From contig NZ_LT607414.1 in the NCBI RefSeq assembly GCF_900095225.1, positions 620,451 through 684,450 of the forward strand: a DNA stretch of 64,000 nucleotides. The letters are read 5' to 3'. The notes beneath the pieces were generated by a model. That model was not told where the DNA came from. It was given only the letters and a program-made list of their open reading frames with translations, and ran no database searches. A program made the position numbers and the translations under genes. Of the stretch, positions 36,022 through 46,171 are shown piece by piece. Position 1 is the stretch's first letter; every line of letters starts with the position of its first letter. The DNA is from Pseudomonas sp. UMAB-08. GTDB lineage: Bacteria > Pseudomonadota > Gammaproteobacteria > Pseudomonadales > Pseudomonadaceae.

Positions 36022-36051
36022 AAAAAAGGCGGTTTCTTTGAGAAAACCGCC
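36022..36051 (-). terminator. Intrinsic terminator downstream of ppsA
   Basis: On the minus strand GGCGGTTT pairs with AAACCGCC (36044-36051 with 36028-36035), followed by six T residues (36027-36022). It is the second of two hairpins after ppsA and lies just before the hydrolase start. Confidence 0.85.
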
Positions 36052-36065
36052 CAAGAAAACGCGAC

Positions 36066-36099
36066 GAAGCGCCGACCTGCCAAAGCAGGCCGACGCTTC
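36066..36099 (-). terminator. First hairpin downstream of ppsA
   Basis: GAAGCG/CGCTTC (36066-36071 with 36094-36099) with an inner CCTGC/GCAGG helix (36076-36080 with 36085-36089). It sits 11 bp past the ppsA stop with no T-run; together with the next hairpin it makes a tandem ending. Confidence 0.6.
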
Positions 36100-36109
36100 A
36101 CTCATCACA

Positions 36110-38485
36110 TCAGACCGGTGCCTGAGCTTCAGCCAGGAAGAACCAGGTTTCCAGCACGGAGTCAGGGTTCAACGAAACACTTTCGATGCCCTGCTCCATC
36201 AGCCACTTGGCCAGATCAGGGTGATCCGAAGGACCCTGACCGCAAATACCGATGTACTTGCCAGCCTTGTTGCACGCCTGAATGGCGTTCGACAGGAGCT
36301 TTTTGACCGCAGGGTTACGCTCGTCGAACAGGTGAGCAATGATCCCTGAGTCGCGATCCAGGCCCAGGGTCAGCTGAGTCAGGTCGTTGGAACCAATCGA
36401 GAAGCCGTCGAAGAATTCAAGGAACTCCTCGGCCAGGATCGCGTTGGAAGGCAACTCGCACATCATGATGATGCGTAAACCGTTCTCGCCACGGACCAGA
36501 CCGTTAGCCGCGAGCAGATCGATGACCTGACTGGCTTCGCCCAAGGTGCGCACGAACGGCACCATGATTTCGACGTTGGTCAGGCCCATCTCATTGCGCA
36601 CGCGCTTGAGGGCGCGGCATTCGAGCTCGAAACAGTCACGGAAGTTTTCGCTGATGTAACGCGAAGCGCCGCGGAAGCCCAGCATCGGGTTCTCTTCTTC
36701 CGGCTCGTACAGCTTGCCGCCGATCAGGTTGGCGTATTCGTTGGACTTGAAGTCCGACAGGCGCACGATGACTTTTTTCGGCGTGAACGCCGCTGCCAGA
36801 GTACTGATACCTTCAACCAGTTTCTCGACGTAGAAGCCGACCGGGTCGTCGTAGCCAGCGATGCGCTTGTCGACGCTGGCTTTAATATCTTGCGGCAGAC
36901 CGGCGTAGTTAAGCAGCGCCTTGGGGTGCACGCCGATCATCCGGTTGATGATGAACTCCAGACGCGCCAGGCCGACACCGGCATTGGGCAACTGGGCAAA
37001 ATCGAACGCGCGATCAGGGTTACCGACGTTCATCATGATCTTGAACGGCAGATCAGGCATGGCATCGACCGAGTTCTTCTTGATGTCGAAGCCCAGTTCG
37101 CCCTGGAAAATGTAGCCGGTATCGCCTTCAGCGCAGGAAACGGTCACGCCCTGCCCTTCTTGCAACACTTCGGTGGCGTTGCCGCAACCGACCACGGCCG
37201 GGATACCCAGTTCGCGAGCGATGATCGCCGCGTGACAGGTACGTCCACCACGGTTAGTGACGATGGCGCTGGCGCGCTTCATCACCGGCTCCCAGTCCGG
37301 GTCGGTCATGTCGGAGACCAACACATCGCCCGGCTGCACTTTGTCCATCTCGGATACATCTTTGATGATCCGTACTTTGCCAGCGCCGATGCGCTGACCG
37401 ATAGCGCGACCTTCCACCAGCACAGTGCCGGTTTCCTTGAGCAGGTAGCGTTCCATGACGTTGGACGACGTACGGCTTTTCACGGTTTCAGGGCGGGCCT
37501 GAACGATGTAAAGCTTGCCATCATCGCCGTCTTTGGCCCACTCGATGTCCATCGGGCACTTGTAGTGCTGCTCGATGATCATCGCCTGCTTGGCCAGCTC
37601 GTTGACTTCGGCGTCGGTCAGGCAGAAGCGCGCACGATCAGCCGGCTCTACGTCGATAACCTTGACCGATTTGCCAGCCTTGGCTTCGTCGCCGTAAATC
37701 ATTTTGATGGCTTTGCTGCCCAGGTTGCGGCGCAGAATCGCTGGGCGACCGGCTGCAAGGGTGTTTTTGTGGACGTAAAACTCGTCAGGGTTGACCGCGC
37801 CCTGAACCACGGTTTCACCCAGGCCATAAGCGCCGGTGATAAACACCACGTCACGGAAACCGGATTCGGTATCCAGCGTGAACATCACGCCAGCAGTGCC
37901 GGTTTCCGAGCGAACCATGCGCTGCACGCCTGCAGACAGAGCGACCAGTTTGTGATCGAAGCCCTGGTGCACACGATAGGAAATAGCGCGGTCATTGAAC
38001 AGCGAGGCGAACACTTCCTTTGCAGCGCGGATGACGTTTTCGACGCCGCGAATATTAAGGAAGGTTTCTTGCTGACCGGCGAACGATGCGTCGGGCAAAT
38101 CTTCAGCGGTGGCCGAAGAACGCACGGCAACAGCCAGATTCGGGTTGCCGGCCGACAGCTCAGCGAACGCCGTACGAATTTCAGCGTTGAGTTTCTCGGG
38201 AAACTCGGCCTCCATGATCCAGGCGCGGATTTGCGCACCCGTCTTGGCCAGCGCGTTGACATCATCGACGTCAAGCGCATCAAGGGCGGCATGGATCTGA
38301 TCGTTCAAACCGCTCAACTCAAGAAAATCACGATACGCTTGAGCCGTAGTGGCAAAGCCACCGGGGACCGAAACACCGGCGCCCGCGAGGTTACTGATCA
38401 TCTCGCCGAGGGATGCGTTCTTGCCCCCCACGTGCTCCACATCATGGACGCCGAGCTTATCGAGGGAAACTACGTACTCTACCAA
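36110..38485 (-). CDS. ppsA: Phosphoenolpyruvate synthase
   Basis: 791 aa. PEP-utilising fold: N-terminal ATP-binding domain ([39 protein letters not shown]), central swivelling phosphohistidine domain ([23 protein letters not shown], with the catalytic His), and C-terminal TIM barrel ([18 protein letters not shown]; the active-site Cys in GICGQGPS). Converts pyruvate, ATP and water to PEP, AMP and Pi for gluconeogenesis. It is divergent from ppsR, which encodes its regulator. Confidence 0.97.
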   Translation of the reverse strand: MVEYVVSLDKLGVHDVEHVGGKNASLGEMISNLAGAGVSVPGGFATTAQAYRDFLELSGLNDQIHAALDALDVDDVNALAKTGAQIRAWIMEAEFPEKLNAEIRTAFAELSAGNPNLAVAVRSSATAEDLPDASFAGQQETFLNIRGVENVIRAAKEVFASLFNDRAISYRVHQGFDHKLVALSAGVQRMVRSETGTAGVMFTLDTESGFRDVVFITGAYGLGETVVQGAVNPDEFYVHKNTLAAGRPAILRRNLGSKAIKMIYGDEAKAGKSVKVIDVEPADRARFCLTDAEVNELAKQAMIIEQHYKCPMDIEWAKDGDDGKLYIVQARPETVKSRTSSNVMERYLLKETGTVLVEGRAIGQRIGAGKVRIIKDVSEMDKVQPGDVLVSDMTDPDWEPVMKRASAIVTNRGGRTCHAAIIARELGIPAVVGCGNATEVLQEGQGVTVSCAEGDTGYIFQGELGFDIKKNSVDAMPDLPFKIMMNVGNPDRAFDFAQLPNAGVGLARLEFIINRMIGVHPKALLNYAGLPQDIKASVDKRIAGYDDPVGFYVEKLVEGISTLAAAFTPKKVIVRLSDFKSNEYANLIGGKLYEPEEENPMLGFRGASRYISENFRDCFELECRALKRVRNEMGLTNVEIMVPFVRTLGEASQVIDLLAANGLVRGENGLRIIMMCELPSNAILAEEFLEFFDGFSIGSNDLTQLTLGLDRDSGIIAHLFDERNPAVKKLLSNAIQACNKAGKYIGICGQGPSDHPDLAKWLMEQGIESVSLNPDSVLETWFFLAEAQAPV

Positions 38486-38662
38486 GGTGATCTCTCCACT
38501 AACTGTGTTGGGAAAAGCTCAGGGCGCTGAAACATCTATTAAGAGCGGTTCCGAGCGTTTGTGGCCTGGACCTGGAAAATAAGTGAGAATGCTGGCCATC
38601 AAGGTCCGCAAGCGGGCCTATCATATCCAAGATTCGTCACCAGCTTAAGGCCCATGGCGCAA

Positions 38663-39481
38663 ATGAAACGATCTGCTTTCTTCATCTCCGACGGCACTGG
38701 CATCACAGCCGAGACACTCGGCCAAAGCCTGTTAGCGCAGTTCGAAAACATTACGTTCAATAAGTTCACGCGACCGTACATCGATAACGTGGAAAAGGCG
38801 CGCGCCATGGTACAACAAATCAACAGCGCCGCCGATAAGGACGAACTACGACCGATCATTTTCGACACCATCGTCAACCAGGAAATTCGCGAAATCCTGG
38901 CGACCTCAAACGGCTTCATGATCGATATCTTCTCAACCTTTCTCGCCCCGCTGGAGCTGGAGCTTAGTTCACACTCCTCGTATTCAGTAGGTAAATCCCA
39001 CTCTATCGGGCACAACTCCAACTACATGGAGCGGATCGAGGCGGTTAACTTCGCACTCGACAATGACGACGGCGCGCGTACGCACTACTACGACAAAGCC
39101 GATCTGATCCTGGTGGGTGTCTCGCGCTGTGGCAAGACGCCAACTTGTCTATACATGGCCATGCAATTCGGCATTCGTGCGGCCAACTACCCGCTCACCG
39201 AAGACGACATGGAGCGTTTGCAATTGCCGGCTGCGCTCAAGCAGCATCGAAACAAACTGTTCGGCCTGACCATTGACCCGGACCGACTGACGGCGATTCG
39301 CAACGAACGCAAACCCAATAGCCGCTACTCCAGCTATGCCCAATGCGAGTTCGAAGTCCGCGAAGTAGAAAGCCTCTTCCGCCGCGAAAACATCCCGCAC
39401 ATCAACTCCACGCACTTTTCGGTTGAAGAGATCTCAGCGAAAATCCTCGTAGAAAAAGGCGTCGAGCGACGGTTCAAATAA
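38663..39481 (+). CDS. ppsR: PEP synthase regulatory protein (kinase/pyrophosphorylase)
   Basis: 272 aa from [21 protein letters not shown] 38654 three codons upstream is an alternative. DUF299 family: N-terminal [13 protein letters not shown] and P-loop-like [15 protein letters not shown] (about 150-165). The protein inactivates PpsA by ADP-dependent phosphorylation and reactivates it by Pi-dependent dephosphorylation. Divergent arrangement with ppsA confirms the assignment. Confidence 0.95.
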   Translation: MKRSAFFISDGTGITAETLGQSLLAQFENITFNKFTRPYIDNVEKARAMVQQINSAADKDELRPIIFDTIVNQEIREILATSNGFMIDIFSTFLAPLELELSSHSSYSVGKSHSIGHNSNYMERIEAVNFALDNDDGARTHYYDKADLILVGVSRCGKTPTCLYMAMQFGIRAANYPLTEDDMERLQLPAALKQHRNKLFGLTIDPDRLTAIRNERKPNSRYSSYAQCEFEVREVESLFRRENIPHINSTHFSVEEISAKILVEKGVERRFK

Positions 39482-39519
39482 CAGGCCCATAGCGCCAGGC
39501 GGTCTCCTGTGGGATACCG

Positions 39520-41004
39520 CTAGATCACGAACAAATCAACAAACCGGTTAACGGACGTAGCCTCCAGCTTTGCCTGATCCTTGCACAGGGCGAAAATTTC
39601 ACTGGTGCGCTGGGCGGTGAATTTGGTTGCCAGGTTGGCCTTGAACTTGTCCTCGAGCAACGGAATACCTTCGACGCGACGACGACGGTGACCAATCGGG
39701 TACTCGACCACAACCTGCTCAGTGCTGGAACCGTCCGTGAAGAACACTTGAATCGCATTGGCGATGGAGCGTTTGTCAGCCTCCAGGTATTCACGGGTAT
39801 AGCGTGCATCTTCCACAATCACCATCTTCTCGCGCAGCTCGTCGATGATCGGATGAGCGGCGTGGAAGTCGTCTTCGTACTGCTCGGCAACCAGGTTGCC
39901 AAACGCCAGCGGCACCGCCGTCATGCATTGAATGCAGTGATCGCGATCTGCCGCGTTAGCCAGTTTGCCTTGCTTGGAAATGATCCGGATAGCCGACTCG
40001 TGGGTCGTGATGACGATTTTCTCTATCTCGTGCAGACGATCCTTGACCTGCGGATGCAGGGTTACAGCGGCTTCACACGCAGTTTGCGCGTGGAACTCGG
40101 CAGGGAAGCTGATTTTGAACAGCACGTTTTCCATCACGTAAGTGCCGTATGGCTGGGACAAGGCGAATTCGCGCTTGCCCTCTGGCTTGAGCGCCAGGTC
40201 CTTGTTGGTGTGACTGAACAACACATCGTAGAAGCCCCACTGCGGCGCACTCAGCACCCCGGGAATACCCATCTCGCCGCGCATGGCGATATCGGCCAGA
40301 CGCACGCCACGACTTGAGGCATCCCCCGCCGCCCAGGACTTACGAGAGCCTGCGTTAGGTGCGTGACGATACGTGCGCAGCGCCTGACCATCAACGAACG
40401 CATGGGACAGCGCGGCCAGCACCTGCTCGCGATTTGCGCCCATCAGCTTGGCGGTGACGGCAGTCGACGCCACTTTCACCAACAACACGTGGTCAAGACC
40501 GACGCGATTGAAAGAGTTCTCCAGCGCAATAACACCCTGGATTTCATGAGCCATGATCATCGCTTCAAGCACTGCTCGCACGGTCAATGGAGCATCGCCG
40601 CTGGCAACGCGCTTTTGCGACAGATGGTCCGCCACGGCGAGAATGCCGCCGAGATTATCAGACGGGTGCCCCCATTCAGCTGCCAGCCAGGTGTCGTTGT
40701 AATCAAGCCAGCGCACGATGCAACCAATGTCCCAAGCCGCTTTTACCGGGTCCAGACTGAAACGGGTACCCGGAACACGCGCACCGAACGGCACTACAGT
40801 CCCCTCGACGATTGGGCCAAGGTGCTTGGTGCACTCAGGGAATCGCAGCGCCAACAGGCCACAGCCCAAGGTATCCATCAGGCAGTTGCGCGCAGTGTCC
40901 AGCGCTTCTCTGGACTCAATCTTGAAGTTCAGAACGTAGTCCGCGATATCTTGCAAGACCTTGTCGTAGTCCGGGCGATTGTTCAGATCAACGTTGGCAC
41001 TCAT
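39520..41004 (-). CDS. prpD: 2-methylcitrate dehydratase PrpD
   Basis: 494 aa, MmgE/PrpD family at normal length ([52 protein letters not shown]). It dehydrates 2-methylcitrate in propionate degradation. None of the expected partners (prpB, prpC, acnD, prpF) lie next to it: ppsR and a retropepsin gene flank it. A palindromic GntR-type operator upstream suggests it remains under methylcitrate-cycle control. Whether the genome has a second copy cannot be judged here. Confidence 0.93.
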   Translation of the reverse strand: MSANVDLNNRPDYDKVLQDIADYVLNFKIESREALDTARNCLMDTLGCGLLALRFPECTKHLGPIVEGTVVPFGARVPGTRFSLDPVKAAWDIGCIVRWLDYNDTWLAAEWGHPSDNLGGILAVADHLSQKRVASGDAPLTVRAVLEAMIMAHEIQGVIALENSFNRVGLDHVLLVKVASTAVTAKLMGANREQVLAALSHAFVDGQALRTYRHAPNAGSRKSWAAGDASSRGVRLADIAMRGEMGIPGVLSAPQWGFYDVLFSHTNKDLALKPEGKREFALSQPYGTYVMENVLFKISFPAEFHAQTACEAAVTLHPQVKDRLHEIEKIVITTHESAIRIISKQGKLANAADRDHCIQCMTAVPLAFGNLVAEQYEDDFHAAHPIIDELREKMVIVEDARYTREYLEADKRSIANAIQVFFTDGSSTEQVVVEYPIGHRRRRVEGIPLLEDKFKANLATKFTAQRTSEIFALCKDQAKLEATSVNRFVDLFVI

Positions 41005-41476
41005 GGTGTTTTCGACGCTCTCTATAAATAGGAGGATTGATTAACGCTGCTCAACAGGTACAAAACGGCGCTGCACGACGGCCCACTGAATAGGTCGCAA
41101 CACGCTCTCGGGCAGGGTCTCGCAATCGTCTCACGCGAGACTCGCCGCATCGATCAAAATCACTACATTGTCAACATCTATCGCCTAGAAACTAGCCAAA
41201 AAGGCCAGTTCAGTCAATTAAAAATACAATATTGTCGACAATCGTCTAATGAGCACTGCGTGTGGCGCGTCGTAGACAAGGACTTCTCCCACAGCGTTTG
41301 ACGGATGCGCACTATGCTCACGGCGCAAAACCTTCATGCTAGAATGCCGCGCGCCTCTGTCGACTGGAACCGGTACCAATACCCGTCTACCTGTATGTCA
41401 GGCGCACGAGGAAGCTTGCGTGCTACGTGAAAACCGCCCTTGCCCCGAAGATCGTCCTTTCACCGCGCCAGGATTT
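41005..41476. promoter_or_regulatory. Divergent promoter region of prpD and the retropepsin gene, with GntR-type operators
   Basis: This 470-bp gap holds a perfect 12-bp palindrome ATTGTCGACAAT at 41231-41242 and a degenerate copy ATTGTCAACAT at 41167-41177, 64 bp apart, within locally AT-rich DNA. The TTGTCGACAA core is typical of FadR-subfamily GntR repressors, among them the methylcitrate regulator. No gene is supported within the gap; frames beginning at 41336 are upstream extensions of the next gene. Confidence 0.6.
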
Positions 41477-42013
41477 ATGAGACTCAAGCCCTTCCCCACA
41501 TTATTCTGTTTGTTCCTTTTACCCGGTGTAAGCGCTGCGGCTGACAAGACTGTGTATGGCCTTAACGAATACGCCACACTCTCCGACATCGATCTGCAAG
41601 TCGCGGCAAAACTCGACACCGGCGCAAAAACCGCCTCCCTCAGCGCCCGCGACATCAAGCGTTTCAAACGCAATGGCGAAACCTGGGTGCGCTTCTATCT
41701 GGCCATCGACGATGCCCACGCCCACCCGATCGAGCGACCGCTGGCCCGGGTCAGCAAGATCAAGCGCCGCGCCGGCGATTACGACCCTGACGATGAAAAA
41801 AAGTACACCGCGCGCCCGGTTATCAACCTGGATGTGTGCATGGGGACGGCTATTCGCAGCATCGAAGTGAACTTGACTGACCGAAGTGCATTCCAATACC
41901 CGCTTTTGATAGGCTCCGAAGCACTCAAACGCTTTGATGCGCTGGTCGATCCGAGTCTTAAATACGCAGCGGGCAAGCCTGCCTGCGCCACCGACGCTCA
42001 TACCGCAGAGTAA
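41477..42013 (+). CDS. Periplasmic retropepsin-like protease (RimK/LysX-associated, RloA type)
   Basis: 178 aa from ATG 41477 (MRLKPFPTLFCLFLLPGVSAAAD, signal peptide; AGG just upstream); the frame from 41336 would bury the signal. The single aspartic-protease motif is VAAKLDTGAKTASLSA, with Asp-Thr-Gly as in retropepsins, and a later YPLLIGSEAL. The family has been described as 'ATP-dependent zinc protease' from its neighbours, and as the retropepsin RloA of an osmotolerance cluster. First gene of a three-gene set with a 7TM transglutaminase-like protein and an ATP-grasp ligase. Confidence 0.85.
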   Translation: MRLKPFPTLFCLFLLPGVSAAADKTVYGLNEYATLSDIDLQVAAKLDTGAKTASLSARDIKRFKRNGETWVRFYLAIDDAHAHPIERPLARVSKIKRRAGDYDPDDEKKYTARPVINLDVCMGTAIRSIEVNLTDRSAFQYPLLIGSEALKRFDALVDPSLKYAAGKPACATDAHTAE

Positions 42014-42018
42014 TACCC

Positions 42019-43554
42019 ATGCGCTCGATTACCCTCCATCTGAAAATCCTGATTACTGTCCTGGTGACACTGGGGATCGCGATCACGGCTTATCAGATTT
42101 TCGTTCTCGGCATTCCGGTGACCGAGGATGAAACGGACGACTTGTGGAACATCGACGCCAAAGTCGAGTTCGTCGCCAACACCAAAGACCCGGTCAAGAT
42201 CCAGATGTTCGTGCCGCCCCTGAGCCACGACTACGTCAGCCTCAACGAGAGCTTCATCTCCAACAATTACGGTGTCAGCGTCAACCGCGTCGACGGCAAC
42301 CGCAAAGTCACCTGGTCGGCCCGACGCGCCACTGGTAATCAGACACTTTACTACCGCCTGGTATTGACCAAACGCTACAGCGGCGACAAACCCAAGATCA
42401 AAGGCTCGGTTTTCCGTGACAGCATCGCCATCGAAGGCCCGGAAAAAATTGCCGCCGAAGCCCTGCTCGAACCTATCCGCCAGCACTCGGCGGATATCGA
42501 AACCTTTGTCACCGAAGCCATCAAGCGCGTCAATAATCTCAGCGACGACAACGTAAAGCTGCTGCTGGCGGGTGACACATCGACCTCGAACAAGGCTCGA
42601 ATCACTGAGTTATTGCTGTCCATTGCCCACGTGCCGGTCGAAAAACTGCACACCATACGCCTGACGACCGATCAGCCTCAGACCCCCGAGTTGTGGCTGC
42701 GCAGCTTCAATGGCAAAGACTGGTTGTACTTCAACCCGGACAACGGCGAACAAGGTCTGCCGACAGATCGGCTGACGTGGTGGATCGGCGATGAGAACCT
42801 GGTCAGCGTCGAAGGCGGGAAAAAAGCCACGGTCAACTTCACCCTCAACAACAGTGAAATGAACGCGATCCGCCTGGCCAAGCTGACCGATGCAAACACT
42901 GACGATCACTTCCTCGGCTACTCGCTATACGGGCTGCCGCTACAAACCCAGCAGACGTTCATGATCATGGTCATGATCCCGATTGGCGTGCTGGTGATCC
43001 TGATCTTGCGCAACCTTGTCGGCCTGGAGACCCTCGGCACCTTCACCCCGGTGCTGATCGCCCTGGCGTTCCGAGAGACACAGTTGGGCTTTGGTATCGT
43101 GCTGTTTACGATCATCACCGCGCTCGGCCTGTCATTGCGCTCCTATCTTGAGCATTTGAAACTGCAAATGCTGCCGCGATTGTCGGTGGTGTTGACCTTT
43201 GTCGTGGTGCTGATCGCGGCCATCAGCCTGTTCAGCCACAAGCTCGGCCTTGAGCGTGGCTTGTCGGTGGCGCTGTTCCCGATGGTGATTCTGACCATGA
43301 CCATCGAGCGCCTGTCGATCACCTGGGAAGAGCGTGGCAGCGGCCATGCAATGAAAGTCGCCATCGGTACACTGTTCGCCGCCTCCCTGGCGCACCTGAT
43401 CATGAGCGTGCCAGAGCTGACCTACTTCGTCTTCACCTTCCCTGCCGTACTGTTGATTCTGGTGGGCTTCATGCTGGCGATGGGACGTTATCGCGGCTAC
43501 CGCCTGACCGAGCTGATGCGCTTCAAGGCGTTCCTTAAGGACGAGACAAAATGA
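42019..43554 (+). CDS. Inactive-transglutaminase membrane protein with 7TM domain (RloB type)
   Basis: 511 aa. An N-terminal TM helix (ILITVLVTLGIAITAYQIFVL), a periplasmic region with a transglutaminase-like fold lacking an evident Cys nucleophile (about 45-300), then seven C-terminal TM helices (about 310-495; MIMVMIPIGVLVILIL to VLLILVGFMLAMG). Matches the UUP1/7TM_transglut family seen only beside RimK-like ATP-grasp and retropepsin genes. It lies 5 bp after the protease gene and overlaps the ligase by 4 bp. Probably a scaffold or transport partner; biochemical role unknown to me. Confidence 0.85.
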   Translation: MRSITLHLKILITVLVTLGIAITAYQIFVLGIPVTEDETDDLWNIDAKVEFVANTKDPVKIQMFVPPLSHDYVSLNESFISNNYGVSVNRVDGNRKVTWSARRATGNQTLYYRLVLTKRYSGDKPKIKGSVFRDSIAIEGPEKIAAEALLEPIRQHSADIETFVTEAIKRVNNLSDDNVKLLLAGDTSTSNKARITELLLSIAHVPVEKLHTIRLTTDQPQTPELWLRSFNGKDWLYFNPDNGEQGLPTDRLTWWIGDENLVSVEGGKKATVNFTLNNSEMNAIRLAKLTDANTDDHFLGYSLYGLPLQTQQTFMIMVMIPIGVLVILILRNLVGLETLGTFTPVLIALAFRETQLGFGIVLFTIITALGLSLRSYLEHLKLQMLPRLSVVLTFVVVLIAAISLFSHKLGLERGLSVALFPMVILTMTIERLSITWEERGSGHAMKVAIGTLFAASLAHLIMSVPELTYFVFTFPAVLLILVGFMLAMGRYRGYRLTELMRFKAFLKDETK

Positions 43555-44522
43555 TCGGCTTCTGGAAGACCTGGAAGGCCCTGGAAGCCAAGGGCATCAT
43601 GGGTATCAACCGGCGCAACGCGGATTACGTGCTCAAGTACAACAAGCGCAGTCTGTACCCGATCGTCGATGACAAGATCATTACCAAAGAACGGGCGATC
43701 ATGGCCGGCATCCATGTGCCGGAGATGTACGGGGTCATTTCCACCGAGAAGGAAATCGACAAACTCGACGAGATCATCGGCGGGCGCAACGACTTCGTGA
43801 TCAAGCCCGCCCAAGGCGCGGGTGGCGACGGTATTCTGGTGATTGCTGACCGATTCGAAGACCGGTTTCGCACGATTTCGGGCAGAATCATCAGCCACGA
43901 AGAGATCGAACATCAGGTGTCCAGCATCCTTACCGGCCTGTACTCACTGGGCGGGCACCGTGATCGCGCCCTGATCGAGTACCGGGTCACACCGGACCAG
44001 ATCTTCAAGAGCATCAGCTATGAAGGCGTGCCCGACATCCGCGTCATCGTGCTGATGGGCTACCCGATCATGGCCATGCTGCGCTTGCCGACGCGTCAGT
44101 CAAATGGCAAGGCCAACCTGCACCAGGGCGCCATCGGCGTTGGTGTCGACCTCGCCACCGGCCTGACATTACGCGGCACCTGGCAGAACACCATCATCAG
44201 CAAACACCCGGACACCACCAATTCCGTGGATGGCGTGCAGTTGCCGAACTGGGACGGCTTCATGAAACTCGCCGCGGGCTGTTATGAGCTGTGCGGACTG
44301 GGTTACATCGGCGTCGACATGGTCCTGGATCAGGATAAAGGCCCGCTGATTCTCGAGCTCAACGCCCGCCCGGGCCTGAATATCCAGATCGCCAACGACT
44401 GCGGTCTGACCCACCGGGCTCATGCCGTCGAAGCTCGCCTCGAGCAGTTGGCGCTGAATGGCGAGCAGGAAACCGTGGAAGAGCGGGTGCGCTTTGTGCA
44501 GGAACTGTTTGGTTTAAAATAA
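43551..44522 (+). CDS. Alpha-L-glutamate-ligase-like ATP-grasp protein (RloC type)
   Basis: 323 aa, ATP-grasp fold: NDFVIKPAQGAGGDGILVI (nucleotide-binding strand and glycine loop), a middle lobe, and LILELNARPGLNIQIAN (metal-binding Glu/Asn). Related to RimK/LysX ligases that add amino acids to carboxyl groups. Cytoplasmic, and translationally coupled to the 7TM gene by ATGA. The cluster may make or edit a peptide that the periplasmic retropepsin matures; this is inference. Confidence 0.87.
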   Translation: MIGFWKTWKALEAKGIMGINRRNADYVLKYNKRSLYPIVDDKIITKERAIMAGIHVPEMYGVISTEKEIDKLDEIIGGRNDFVIKPAQGAGGDGILVIADRFEDRFRTISGRIISHEEIEHQVSSILTGLYSLGGHRDRALIEYRVTPDQIFKSISYEGVPDIRVIVLMGYPIMAMLRLPTRQSNGKANLHQGAIGVGVDLATGLTLRGTWQNTIISKHPDTTNSVDGVQLPNWDGFMKLAAGCYELCGLGYIGVDMVLDQDKGPLILELNARPGLNIQIANDCGLTHRAHAVEARLEQLALNGEQETVEERVRFVQELFGLK

Positions 44523-44639
44523 TTGTTGCTCCCCGCCCCTCCGCACAATGCCCCTGTCGAGACGCCAATCCGAGAACTGCCGTCCCGGTGCTGTACCGAG
44601 CAAACTCGAGCCATACAGAATCTGCCCCCCCCTACAAAG

Positions 44640-46115
44640 CTAATCGGTAGAGAACACAACGTGCAGCGTTGGAAAATTCGAGCTGTCCGGCCAGGTAATC
44701 CCGGAATCGAAACTCACATACACCAAGACCAAGAACCCTTGATCAGGGATCAGACCCCCAAGCCACGATTTTGATACCGTCAGATTGTCTGTCCCACCGA
44801 CACCTGCAACCAACTCCTGGGCCGCGAGCGGGCGCTTATGGACTGCAACCCATTCACGCCACCCCATAATCGTCTGCCCAAACACCCTGATCCAGATATG
44901 CTGGTCCCTCGTCATCAAGGGCCAGGGTTTCAGCGTCAGCTTCAGGCCTTCGGAGGGGATATCCCGCCAGTTCACCACTGCTTGCCCATTTTGGTAGATG
45001 ACGTGGCTGCATTGAGTGATCGGAAGTACCCCAGGATCGAGCGTTGTTATCTTTAGTTGACGAATCTCGGACCGTAACGTCCCCTCGGGACCCACAACGT
45101 CGTAGTACACCGACAGCGCCTTGCCGATGTGTCGCGCAACATATTCTTTTGGAATGTAATAGCGACGCGCACCGGCGACGATGGGTGTCGCCGTTCGAAA
45201 AGCCCCCAAACTGCCTGGCTCGCCCCACTGCACCCATAGCTGCTCGTTCGGCTTGATGACCACCGTATCCGCTATCACCACCGTCGCGCCTTCCTCTGCA
45301 TCGAACGGGTCCAGCACCACCTCCTGTCCAGTGCCCGTCGCGCCGTCGACAACAGGCCAGGGCAGGTCACGCGGAGCGGGAACGGCCTCCACGTTAGCGG
45401 GGCGCGAGTGCCCGCTGTTATTACCCGCCCGATCCTCTACCTTATAATGCACAAATCGATCACCCTCACCACGCTCACGAATCATTTTGCCTTCAAACGT
45501 GAGAAGTAACGGCTTCAAGGTATCGGCTTGGGTCAATGTTCTTGAACCGACCCATTCGTCAGTGTAGAGCTTCTGATCCCAGTACCAGCTCAGGGTATCG
45601 CCTGCCCAAACCCTGTTGTAAGTGGGCACTTCAGCCAGGACTTTGTCGCCGTGCGTCTCAAGGTAGTGGGCCGTTACCCCGCCGCTGACGACCTCTTTAT
45701 CAAACAACAATCGCCCCTGATCACCGCCAAGGGCGGGGGAAGAGGCGATGGTGAGCACCAGCGGGTCAGAAGAGGCTAAGCCGCCGTTGAACGTCATTAC
45801 TTCGTAGTGCAGACGATGCGTGCCTGCTGCGCTCAAATACCGTGGTTCAACCATCAAGAAAAGCTCGCCAGGCAGAACGGGCTTGGTCCAGGTTTTTTCG
45901 GCGACCTTATCGCCATTCCAATACAGGTAAAGATGTTCCGGCTCATCGGGCGCCGGTTCCGAGTTCAACCACATGGGAACATCAACGCGCAAGGGGTCTT
46001 GCAGTGCGCTGGCGGGCAACAGGTTTTCTTGCCCGCCAGGAATATTGCCAAGGATGGCCCCCACACTCGGGAGCTTAAGGGCCTTATCGTCGCCTCGATT
46101 ATCGGAACTGTGCAT
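44640..46115 (-). CDS. Ig-like repeat protein, first copy
   Basis: 491 aa from ATG 46115 (AGGAG 10 bp upstream), rejecting the open frame to 46160. No signal peptide, TM helix or enzyme motif. It consists of tandem all-beta repeats of about 95-110 residues, each with a Trp-rich strand (LYLYWNGDKVAEKTW; LSWYWDQKLYTDEW; LWVQWGEPG; IWIRVFGQ) and several with the ending YKVEDRAGNNS. The second Ig-like protein at 48.6-50.6 kb shares the pattern. It starts 56 bp after the autotransporter stop and is likely cotranscribed. Function unknown; a surface or adhesin accessory is guessed. Confidence 0.75.
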   Translation of the reverse strand: MHSSDNRGDDKALKLPSVGAILGNIPGGQENLLPASALQDPLRVDVPMWLNSEPAPDEPEHLYLYWNGDKVAEKTWTKPVLPGELFLMVEPRYLSAAGTHRLHYEVMTFNGGLASSDPLVLTIASSPALGGDQGRLLFDKEVVSGGVTAHYLETHGDKVLAEVPTYNRVWAGDTLSWYWDQKLYTDEWVGSRTLTQADTLKPLLLTFEGKMIRERGEGDRFVHYKVEDRAGNNSGHSRPANVEAVPAPRDLPWPVVDGATGTGQEVVLDPFDAEEGATVVIADTVVIKPNEQLWVQWGEPGSLGAFRTATPIVAGARRYYIPKEYVARHIGKALSVYYDVVGPEGTLRSEIRQLKITTLDPGVLPITQCSHVIYQNGQAVVNWRDIPSEGLKLTLKPWPLMTRDQHIWIRVFGQTIMGWREWVAVHKRPLAAQELVAGVGGTDNLTVSKSWLGGLIPDQGFLVLVYVSFDSGITWPDSSNFPTLHVVFSTD

Positions 46116-46171
46116 TATCTGCTCTCCTTGAATAAACAGAAGGCCATCATGGCCCTCCATGACGCAGTCAG

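Noticed and set aside
36890..38530. Long plus-strand open frame (546 codons) opposite ppsA
   Set aside because: It lies entirely antisense to ppsA, whose protein is unambiguous. It has no ribosome-binding site or family features, and GC-rich third positions create such mirror frames.
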